NCBI GenBank assembly: GCA_036960305.1
Contig: JBALWA010000021.1
Location: 1-64,000 of the forward strand
DNA: 64,000 bases
From: JBALVT01 sp036960305
GTDB lineage: Bacteria > Pseudomonadota > Gammaproteobacteria > Pseudomonadales > Halieaceae
Reading direction: 5' to 3'
This document shows, piece by piece, positions 17,287-23,427 of this stretch (the stretch's first letter is position 1; each line of letters starts with the position of its first letter). Made by a program: the position numbers and the translations under genes. The notes beneath the pieces are model-generated. The model had not been told where the DNA came from and did not search any database. It saw only the letters and a list, made by a program, of their open reading frames with translations.

Positions 17287-18516
17287 ATGGAACAGATAAA
17301 AAACCAGCTAGCCCCGCTCTGGCGACGTACCCTCTACTTGTTTTCACGGTTTGGCATCGATCGCTGTTCCGAGAACGCTGCGGCTTTAACCTATATGAGC
17401 CTGTTTGCGCTGGTTCCCCTCATGACCGTGATGTACACCATGGCTTCCGCCGTCCCCGCATTTCAGGGACTGGAGGTTCAAATAGAAGCCTTTCTCTTTG
17501 ATAACCTGGTGCCGGAGACCAGTACAGACATCCAGGACTACCTCAGCGAATTTTCCCAACAGGCCAAAAACCTCACTGGCTTCGGCATCGCGTTCCTGGT
17601 TATCACAGCGGTACTCATGCTGCGAAATATTGAAAAAGCCTTCAACCAGATCTGGCGGGCCCGGGAAAACCGCAGCGCGGTTTCAAGCTTTTTACTGTAC
17701 TGGGCGGTACTGAGCCTGGCGCCGATTACTATAGGCCTGGCGCTGGGTATCAGCACCTACCTGACCTCTTTCGCCGACCTGGTCGTCAGTGTGGACATCA
17801 CGGGTGTCGGCGCCTATTTACTCAAACTGGCACCTTTTGCGCTAAGCACAGCGGGGTTCACCCTGATTTACGCTGCGGTGCCCAACTGTCGTGTGCCCCT
17901 GCGCGATGCCCTTGTAGGTGGACTCATGGCCGCGCTGGCCTTCAATATCGCCCGATCCCTGTTCACCACATTGGTGGTGGGTTCCAGTTACACTTTCATT
18001 TACGGCGCCTTCGCAGCGGTGCCCCTGTTCCTGCTTTGGATTTATTTATCCTGGAACATCGTGTTAATGGGCGCAGTACTGGTGCACAGTCTCTCTGCTT
18101 ACCAAAACCAGGAGCAGGCTACCCGGCCAACCGTGCTAAAAGCACTGGATGTTCTTTACCTATTCTGGCTCAAGCAGAAATCGGGCACTGCGGTGAACGA
18201 GATCGACATCCTCACTGAAAAACATGCCGTGTGTAAGGGCCTGGACAGCGAGACCTGGAGCGAATTGCGCGACCTGTTCATCAAAAGAAAACTCATCGCC
18301 CAAAACAGCCGGGGTGAATACCTGCTCAGCCGTGATCTTCACGAAATTACTTTCTGGCAGCTCAAGGAGTGGGTTAACACCGAGCAAGCCCTGGAAAAAG
18401 ACGACATCCAGGCACAGCTCAACTGGCAGCAGGAGGCCTACAATCTATTGCGCAGCCAGCGGGGGCAGCAGCGAGAGTCCCTCAACCTCAGCCTCACCGA
18501 GCTATTTTCCCGATGA
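17287..18516 (+). CDS. YihY/BrkB-family inner-membrane protein
   Basis: This 409-residue protein has about six membrane segments between residues 35 and 265 and the family blocks ALTYMSLFALVPL and YTFIYGAFAAVPLFLLW. It was formerly annotated as ribonuclease BN; that assignment was withdrawn, and the family is now regarded as membrane proteins of unclear or transport role. The last 130 or so residues form a soluble, winged-helix-like extension present in Pseudomonas-type homologues. It heads a coupled operon: its stop overlaps the next gene by 4 bases. Confidence 0.88.
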   Translation: MEQIKNQLAPLWRRTLYLFSRFGIDRCSENAAALTYMSLFALVPLMTVMYTMASAVPAFQGLEVQIEAFLFDNLVPETSTDIQDYLSEFSQQAKNLTGFGIAFLVITAVLMLRNIEKAFNQIWRARENRSAVSSFLLYWAVLSLAPITIGLALGISTYLTSFADLVVSVDITGVGAYLLKLAPFALSTAGFTLIYAAVPNCRVPLRDALVGGLMAALAFNIARSLFTTLVVGSSYTFIYGAFAAVPLFLLWIYLSWNIVLMGAVLVHSLSAYQNQEQATRPTVLKALDVLYLFWLKQKSGTAVNEIDILTEKHAVCKGLDSETWSELRDLFIKRKLIAQNSRGEYLLSRDLHEITFWQLKEWVNTEQALEKDDIQAQLNWQQEAYNLLRSQRGQQRESLNLSLTELFSR

Positions 18517-18953
18517 AAATACTTGCCATGGTGGCCATCGCGGTGACGCTTGCAGCGTGCGCCGATCCAGGGGAGCAAGGCAAGCAAATCCGTATCGACG
18601 ACCTGCGGGGCAAGTGGGTCGTGATCAATTACTGGGCACAATGGTGCAAGCCCTGTATACAGGAGATACCCGAACTGAACGAGCTCGACCGCAGCTACGA
18701 GCAACTTGTCGTTGTAGGCGTGAACTACGATGGCGCGACTGGCGATGAGCTGGCCGACCAGGTTGGTAAGTTGAACATCGAATTTGCCATATTACCGCAC
18801 GACCCCGCCGGTAGTCTGGGCACCTCCCGCCCGATGGTCCTGCCCACCACGCTAATCCTCAACCCAGACGGGGAACTCACGCAGACACTGCTTGGCCCAC
18901 AGACACTCGCTTCACTGGCACAGGCGACAGAGCAGGCACCTCCCAACCACTGA
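18513..18953 (+). CDS. TlpA-like thioredoxin-fold lipoprotein
   Basis: This 146-residue protein has a lipoprotein signal (LAAC, lipidated Cys16) followed directly by a thioredoxin fold with active site WAQWCKPC (Cys45, Cys48) and the cis-Pro segment MVLPTTLIL. It should be a membrane-tethered periplasmic thiol-disulfide reductase, such as those used in cytochrome c maturation or in repair of oxidised proteins. The start overlaps yihY by 4 bases. The short spacer between lipid anchor and fold is unusual but seen in the family. Confidence 0.9.
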   Translation: MKILAMVAIAVTLAACADPGEQGKQIRIDDLRGKWVVINYWAQWCKPCIQEIPELNELDRSYEQLVVVGVNYDGATGDELADQVGKLNIEFAILPHDPAGSLGTSRPMVLPTTLILNPDGELTQTLLGPQTLASLAQATEQAPPNH

Positions 18954-18969
18954 CATCCAGGCCTCCACC

Positions 18970-19644
18970 ATGAGTAAATCCCAATACAAAGACATCGCCC
19001 TGGACTATACCCGGCTACCTGAGTCACAAATGCTGCAACGGGCCAGGGACTTTCACCAGGAGTCCTCCAGGCGTCGCACTGTAAGGCAATTTAGCCGTGA
19101 ACCGGTCCCGGTGGAAATCATAGAAGAGTGCTTACTGACTGCGGGCAGCGCCCCTTCGGGAGCCAATCGACAGCCCTGGCATTTCAGCGTGGTAACAAAC
19201 CCGGCGCTAAAACGACAGATTCGCGAGGCTGCCGAAGAGGAGGAGCGGGAGTTCTACGAGCGGCGGGCGCCAGATGACTGGCTGGCGGCGTTGGCCCCAC
19301 TGGGCACGGATCAGGACAAGCCCTTCCTGGAGGATGCGCCCTACCTGATCGTCATCTTTGCGGAGAAATACGGTGTAAACCCGGAAGGCCTGAAGCAGAA
19401 AAATTACTATGTCCCTGAATCCGTGGGCATCGCCACCGGCCTGTTAATCTCTGCCCTGCACCATGCCGGGCTGGCCAGCCTCACCCACACCCCCAGCCCA
19501 ATGAAATTCCTCAATCAACTGCTGGGACGACCGGACCGGGAGAAACCGAGCATGATTTTGGTAGTGGGCTACCCTGAACAGGGCGCCACGGTACCTTCCA
19601 TTCAGCGCAAGGCACTGGATCAGATCGCCTCATTCATTGATTAG
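18970..19644 (+). CDS. Iodotyrosine deiodinase-like nitroreductase
   Basis: This 224-residue flavoprotein of the nitroreductase fold matches iodotyrosine deiodinase closely: RRTVRQFSREPVP, SAPSGANRQPWHF (FMN binding), HTPSPMKFLNQLLGRP and a C-terminal VPSIQRKALDQI block. The active-site lid keeps the three residues that clamp the halotyrosine zwitterion: Glu and Tyr in EREFY and Lys 21 residues after that Tyr, the same spacing as the human enzyme as I recall it. Such enzymes reductively remove iodine or bromine from halotyrosines using FMN and NADPH-derived electrons. The start at 18970 is chosen over a longer reading that runs into the thioredoxin gene. It lies 16 bases after that gene. Confidence 0.87.
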   Translation: MSKSQYKDIALDYTRLPESQMLQRARDFHQESSRRRTVRQFSREPVPVEIIEECLLTAGSAPSGANRQPWHFSVVTNPALKRQIREAAEEEEREFYERRAPDDWLAALAPLGTDQDKPFLEDAPYLIVIFAEKYGVNPEGLKQKNYYVPESVGIATGLLISALHHAGLASLTHTPSPMKFLNQLLGRPDREKPSMILVVGYPEQGATVPSIQRKALDQIASFID

Positions 19645-19655
19645 GCAAAATCGCT

Positions 19656-19781
19656 CACTCCATCTTCAGTCCATGGCTGTCTCTGCCGGTTAAGGACAGG
19701 AAAATGCCATTTTAGTCGCTCCACGGAATTCGCTTGGTAAAATGGCGTTTTCCTGCCCTTATCCTCCACCTGTGGACTGAA
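19656..19781. repeat. Palindromic element, copy 1 (120-bp repeat with 23-nt conserved loop)
   Basis: The element starts 11 bases after the deiodinase-like stop codon. Arms 19692-19714 and 19738-19760 pair over 23 positions with two mismatches that would be G-U in RNA. The 23-nt loop at 19715-19737 begins GTCGCTCCACGG. An outer perfect 9-base inverted repeat (TTCAGTCCA at 19665, TGGACTGAA at 19773) frames it. It is collinear without gaps with 22316-22435, at about 92 percent identity. Confidence 0.8.
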
Positions 19782-19868
19782 TAGCTCAGCACGCTGATAG
19801 ACAAGATTGGCTGCAGCTTAACCTGCTTGAATCTTAGCCACTCAAAATGGGAAATAGCACTGTGGAAA

Positions 19869-19943
19869 GGGTTCGCTCGGGACACTGCTTTTCACAAAGC
19901 GAATTCCGTGGAGCGACTGAAAAGCAGTGTCCCGAGCGGACCC
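19869..19943. repeat. Large hairpin sharing the 23-nt loop but with unrelated 26-bp arms (copy 3)
   Basis: Arms 19869-19894 and 19918-19943 pair over 26 positions with a single T/C difference. The 23-nt loop (19895-19917) is the reverse complement of the loop in copies 1 and 2, matching at 22 of 23 positions. The arm sequence (GCTCGGGACACTG...) has nothing in common with the arms of the other copies. The loop is thus conserved while the stem is not. Confidence 0.8.
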
Positions 19944-20008
19944 GACTTTACAAGCGTTGTCCTCACATCCGGGAGTACTATATTTCGGGTGGAGCAGACC
20001 ATGGCGCG

Positions 20009-20060
20009 TCGCTCACGCCATCCATGGCTACCGCGACGTACCGTCCATCCATGGACATAA
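20009..20060. repeat. Double CATCC-core palindromic repeat, copy B
   Basis: It has the same arrangement as 126-177: a GCCATCCATGGC palindrome, a CGCGA spacer, a GTCCATCCATGGAC palindrome and ACATAAA. It ends in the T-tract side of the intrinsic terminator at 20059-20082. Confidence 0.6.
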
Positions 20061-20082
20061 AAAAACCGGCCCAGGGGGCCGG
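20059..20082 (-). terminator. Intrinsic terminator for minus-strand transcript
   Basis: Read on the minus strand, CCGGCCC and GGGCCGG (7-bp GC stem, 3-nt loop) are followed directly by seven T residues. This is the best intrinsic terminator in the window. It probably ends the transcript of the small exported protein gene located about 160 bases upstream on the same strand. Confidence 0.7.
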
Positions 20083-20243
20083 TGTACTGAGAAAGTTTCT
20101 CTAGGGGATATGAGACCTGAATGAAATTCAGATGAACAACAGTGTGTAAACACCATACCGCCGGCAACTGCCAAGGCATGAACACTGTTACTGTTAAATA
20201 AGACAGGCTTTGTCGCTGTTAGTTCCAGAATTCCTGAAAAAAG

Positions 20244-20405
20244 TTAACCCGGCAAACAATCGCGCGTATCTTCAACACATACCGGGTCCCGAATTATCTC
20301 AGGATCTGCAGATATGGCGTGGGTTTGCAGCCCACCAAACCCGAGAAAGACCAGGAAGATCAGGGTGTAGACCAAACTCACAAATATTTTTAATCGCTGT
20401 TTCAC
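20244..20405 (-). CDS. Small exported protein, 53 residues, unknown function
   Basis: This is a short minus-strand gene below usual length cut-offs. GTG at 20405 is preceded by a strong AAGGAG box. The product has a textbook signal peptide: basic start (MKQRLK), a hydrophobic core of about 18 residues, then a THAISA cleavage zone near residue 33. This leaves a mature acidic peptide of about 20 residues with two Cys (PVCVEDTRDC) that could form a disulfide. A strong intrinsic terminator lies downstream on the same strand. I do not recognise the family. The support is ribosome-binding site, signal peptide and terminator, not homology. Confidence 0.6.
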   Translation of the reverse strand: MKQRLKIFVSLVYTLIFLVFLGFGGLQTHAISADPEIIRDPVCVEDTRDCLPG

Positions 20406-20608
20406 ACTGCTCTCCTTTTCGCTGATTTGTGATTAAGTGATAGTTCAGTTAGAACAATATGGGCATATGACCTGAATTCAAGCTTAAGATTCCATCCCAA
20501 AGATTACGATTTATTAATGCGCGGCAGCCGATAGACAAGTGGGCGTACCGGGACTAACCTTATCGGCAGTTTCAGTACGGCCAGCGGCCATCCAGAGAGG
20601 ATCAAACT
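20406..20608. other. Divergent intergenic region between the small exported gene and cysK
   Basis: This 203-base gap must hold promoters for both directions. The middle (about 20430-20520) is AT-rich. An AGAGG-type ribosome-binding site lies before cysK. I see no clear CysB site or hexamer pair. Confidence 0.4.
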
Positions 20609-21577
20609 ATGAGCAAGCTATACGACGACAATGCGCTAACCACCGGCGGCACACCCTTAGTCAGAATCAATCACATCAGCGATGGCAACATCTACGTCAA
20701 ACTGGAGAACCGAAACCCCGCCATGTCCGTGAAATGCCGCATAGGCAGCAGCATGGTGCTGACTGCGGAAAAAGATGGCAGCCTGAAACCGGGCATGACC
20801 ATCGTAGAACCTACCAGCGGTAATACGGGCATCGCACTGGCTTTTGTCGCCGCCGCAAGGGGTTACGGCTGCATCCTGGTAATGCCCAATACCATGAGTC
20901 TTGAACGGCGCATGCTGATCAAGGCACTGGGCGCTGAAATCATACTCACCGACGGCAGTAAGGGCATTCCAGCCGCCATCGCCAAGGTAGAGGAGATACT
21001 GGCCTCAGATCCGGCCAAATACTGGGGACCACACCAGTTTGAAAATCCTGCAAACCCTGCCATTCACGAGGCAACAACAGGACCTGAAATCTGGAATGAC
21101 ACGGATGGAGCTGTCGACGTCATCATCTCAGGGGTCGGTACAGGCGGCACCCTGACGGGAATTTCCCGCTACATCAAAAAGACCGCAGGCAAAGCCATTC
21201 AGACGGTTGCGGTGGAACCCAGCTCCACCAGTATGATTACCGCGGCAAAAGCCGGCGAGGAACCCGTGCATGGGCCCCATAAAATCCAGGGAATAGGCGC
21301 AGGCTTTGTACCGGGCAACCTGGACCTGGAAATGGTCGACCAGGTTGAACAGATAGACAATGAAGAAGCAATGGAATGGGCGCATAAACTCATGCAAGAG
21401 GAAGGCATACTGGCCGGCGTGTCCTCCGGTGCCGCCATGGCAATAGCACACCGGGTTTCCCAGCAGCCCGAGCACAAGGGCAAGATGATCGTCGCCATCC
21501 TGCCAGACTCGGGCGAGCGCTACCTGACCTCGCCGCTATTTGCAGGCTTTTTCAGCGACAACGAAACCGTACAGTAA
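20609..21577 (+). CDS. cysK: Cysteine synthase A (O-acetylserine sulfhydrylase)
   Basis: This 322-residue PLP enzyme makes cysteine from O-acetylserine and sulfide. It aligns along its length with E. coli CysK as I recall it: SVKCRIGS with the PLP Lys, the substrate loop EPTSGNTGIALAFVAAARGYG, the phosphate-binding GVGTGGTLTGISRYIK and the C-terminal LPDSGERYLTSPLF. It is flanked on both sides by repeat elements, and its neighbours are unrelated to sulfur assimilation. Confidence 0.95.
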   Translation: MSKLYDDNALTTGGTPLVRINHISDGNIYVKLENRNPAMSVKCRIGSSMVLTAEKDGSLKPGMTIVEPTSGNTGIALAFVAAARGYGCILVMPNTMSLERRMLIKALGAEIILTDGSKGIPAAIAKVEEILASDPAKYWGPHQFENPANPAIHEATTGPEIWNDTDGAVDVIISGVGTGGTLTGISRYIKKTAGKAIQTVAVEPSSTSMITAAKAGEEPVHGPHKIQGIGAGFVPGNLDLEMVDQVEQIDNEEAMEWAHKLMQEEGILAGVSSGAAMAIAHRVSQQPEHKGKMIVAILPDSGERYLTSPLFAGFFSDNETVQ

Positions 21578-21596
21578 GGCACTGGTGGCTGGAGAT

Positions 21597-22193
21597 CTAA
21601 CGCGAGCGCAGGCCCTGTAGGCGCTCTTTTACCTCCAGCCACTCCCTGTCGAGCACACTGAAGTAAACGGAATCCCGAACATAATTGCTCTGCACAATCA
21701 TATGATTTCGCAGCACCCCCTCCCGGGTGGCGCCAATCCGCTCCAGAGCATGCTGGGCGCGCAAATTTCGGCCGTCCGTCTTGAACTCAACCCGCACGCA
21801 GCCCAGGCGTTCGAAAGCGTGGGTAAGTAATAAACTCTTGACCTCGGTATTAACCGCCGTGCGTTGCCACTCTTTACCCAACCAGGTCCAACCAATTTCA
21901 AGCGTACGGTGTTCATTGCGAATATTGAGAAAACGGGTACTGCCTACCGCCTTATTTTTCCCGGTTTCCACGATAGCAAAAGGCAGTTGCCCCGGCGCTT
22001 GCAGGGCCTCGTCGATCCACTGCCGCGTGTCGGCCATATCAACAAAGCAGGCCCGCGGCATATAGGACCAGTCATCCACTGACTGCCCGCGATTAAACAA
22101 ACCCTGCGCATGCTCCTGGGAGAGCGGCTCCAGCCTTACAGTCTCGCCTTTTAGTAACACTGGATTCACTTCAAAAAACATCACCCGCTCCAT
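21597..22193 (-). CDS. GNAT-family N-acetyltransferase (RimJ-like)
   Basis: This 198-residue acetyltransferase of the RimJ/RimL branch has blocks VRLEPLSQEHAQGLF, AVGSTRFLNI, IGWTWLGKEWQRTAVN and a C-terminal NLRAQHALERIGATREGVLR that holds the acetyl-CoA-binding region. The branch acetylates N-termini of ribosomal proteins or small amine substrates; the target here is unknown. It converges with cysK (19-base gap). A start four codons later is possible. Confidence 0.85.
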   Translation of the reverse strand: MERVMFFEVNPVLLKGETVRLEPLSQEHAQGLFNRGQSVDDWSYMPRACFVDMADTRQWIDEALQAPGQLPFAIVETGKNKAVGSTRFLNIRNEHRTLEIGWTWLGKEWQRTAVNTEVKSLLLTHAFERLGCVRVEFKTDGRNLRAQHALERIGATREGVLRNHMIVQSNYVRDSVYFSVLDREWLEVKERLQGLRSR

Positions 22194-22315
22194 ACTTCCA
22201 CAGAAATTGGTTCACGCTGCACTATCGCAGTCTTTTTATGCCATACAAACTAACAAGGCAGTCCACGAAGGGCAATCAAAAAGGATCTTCGCGCATAAGC
22301 GGGAATTCGATCAGC

Positions 22316-22435
22316 CACTCCATTTTCAGTCCATGGGAGTTTCTGCCGGATTAGGACAGGAGAACGCCATTTTAGTCGCTCCACGGAATTCGCTTGGTAA
22401 AATGGCGTTCTCCTGTCCTTATCCTCCACCTGTGG
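22316..22435. repeat. Palindromic element, copy 2
   Basis: It is collinear with copy 1 over 120 bases and in the same orientation. Arms 22352-22374 and 22398-22420 pair with one mismatch; the loop at 22375-22397 is identical to copy 1. One arm position pair changes from A-T in copy 1 to G-C here, a compensatory change that keeps pairing. Its right part forms the last codons and the stop codon of the quinone reductase gene. Confidence 0.8.
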
Positions 22436-23402
22436 GCAGGATGACGGTAGAGCCCACGGTCTTTCGGGCTTCGAGGTCCCGGTGTGCTTGCTGGATATCC
22501 TCCAGAGCATAACGTTGCTTAACATCAACAACGACATCGCCGTTCAATACCCGCGTAAACAGGTCATTGGAAGACTGTCGCAGCTCCTCGGTACTGGCGG
22601 TGTAAGTCAACATCGTGGGGCGAGTAATATAGAGCGACCCCTTGGTACTGAGTAACTGTAAGTCCAGCGGCTCGGGTGAGCCTGAAGCATTCCCAAAACT
22701 GACCATCAGCCCCCGTGGTTGCAAGCAGTCCAGGGATGCGGCAAAGGTATCCTTACCAACACCATCATAGACCACCGGCAACTTCTCCCCGCCGGTAATT
22801 TCCAAAACGCGCTGGGGGACATCTTCGGTCCGGTAGTTTATGACATGATGGTAACCGTGCGCCCGGGCAACCTCAGCTTTTTCATCCGAACCAACCGTAC
22901 CAATCACTGTGGCACCCAGGCTATTGGCCCACTGTCCAAAAATGAGCCCAACCCCGCCGGCGGCTGCATGATACAGGCAGGTTTCCCCCGCCTGCAGTGG
23001 ATACGTTCGCTGCAAAAGATATTCCGCCGTCTGTCCCTTGAGTAGCATGGCGGCGGCAGCCTCAAAATCAATTCCCTCGGGGATTTTGACCAATCGCGCT
23101 GCCGGCAAATTAATTGCCTGCGCATAGGCACCAAACCCTGCGGAACAGTAGGCCACTCGGTCACCCACTAACAGGTCAGCACCCTCTCCCACTGCGGTCA
23201 CCAGTCCCGCCCCCTCAAGTCCAAGACCAATAGGTAAAGGCAGGGGGTACAAGCCGCTGCGATGATAGGTATCAATATAATTCAGCCCTATCGCACGGTT
23301 GCTCACAGTGACCATGCCCGGCCCCGGCGCTTCCAGTTCGACCTCCTCCAACTGCATCACCTCGGGACCGCCGGTCTCGTGGATTCTTACTGCTTTCGCC
23401 AT
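22419..23402 (-). CDS. qor: NADPH:quinone oxidoreductase (zeta-crystallin-like)
   Basis: This 327-residue zinc-less medium-chain dehydrogenase has the N-terminal VRIHETGGPEVMQLEEV block and the NADPH-binding HAAAGGVGLIFGQWA motif (about residues 143-157), followed by GTVGSDEKAEVARAHG. It reduces quinones with NADPH. The protein ends ...GSTVILPTGGG; homologues normally end soon after GSTVLxP, and the last residues plus the TAA stop here are encoded by the palindromic element at 22316-22435. The element therefore seems to have landed at the gene's 3' end and supplied a new stop with little effect on the enzyme. Confidence 0.93.
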   Translation of the reverse strand: MAKAVRIHETGGPEVMQLEEVELEAPGPGMVTVSNRAIGLNYIDTYHRSGLYPLPLPIGLGLEGAGLVTAVGEGADLLVGDRVAYCSAGFGAYAQAINLPAARLVKIPEGIDFEAAAAMLLKGQTAEYLLQRTYPLQAGETCLYHAAAGGVGLIFGQWANSLGATVIGTVGSDEKAEVARAHGYHHVINYRTEDVPQRVLEITGGEKLPVVYDGVGKDTFAASLDCLQPRGLMVSFGNASGSPEPLDLQLLSTKGSLYITRPTMLTYTASTEELRQSSNDLFTRVLNGDVVVDVKQRYALEDIQQAHRDLEARKTVGSTVILPTGGG

Positions 23403-23427
23403 AGTTCAGCCCTCCAATCGGCCAGAG

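Larger units (their letters stand above)
19645..20243. other. Repeat-rich intergenic region downstream of the deiodinase-like gene
   Basis: About 600 bases without a convincing gene. It contains palindromic element copy 1, a second large hairpin sharing its loop (19869-19943), the double CATCC palindrome copy B (20009-20060) and an intrinsic terminator for the minus strand (20059-20082). Short open frames across it are made of repeat sequence. It looks like a landing zone for small non-autonomous elements. Confidence 0.6.

Noticed and set aside
19827..20185. Short open frames in the repeat region before cysK
   Set aside because: They translate hairpin and palindrome sequence shared with other non-coding copies; no ribosome-binding site or family match.
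19656..22435. Integron attC sites as an explanation for the palindromic elements
   Set aside because: attC sites conserve their outer core sites and vary in the middle, and sit after cassette genes in tandem. Here the loop is conserved, arms vary, and no integrase is present.
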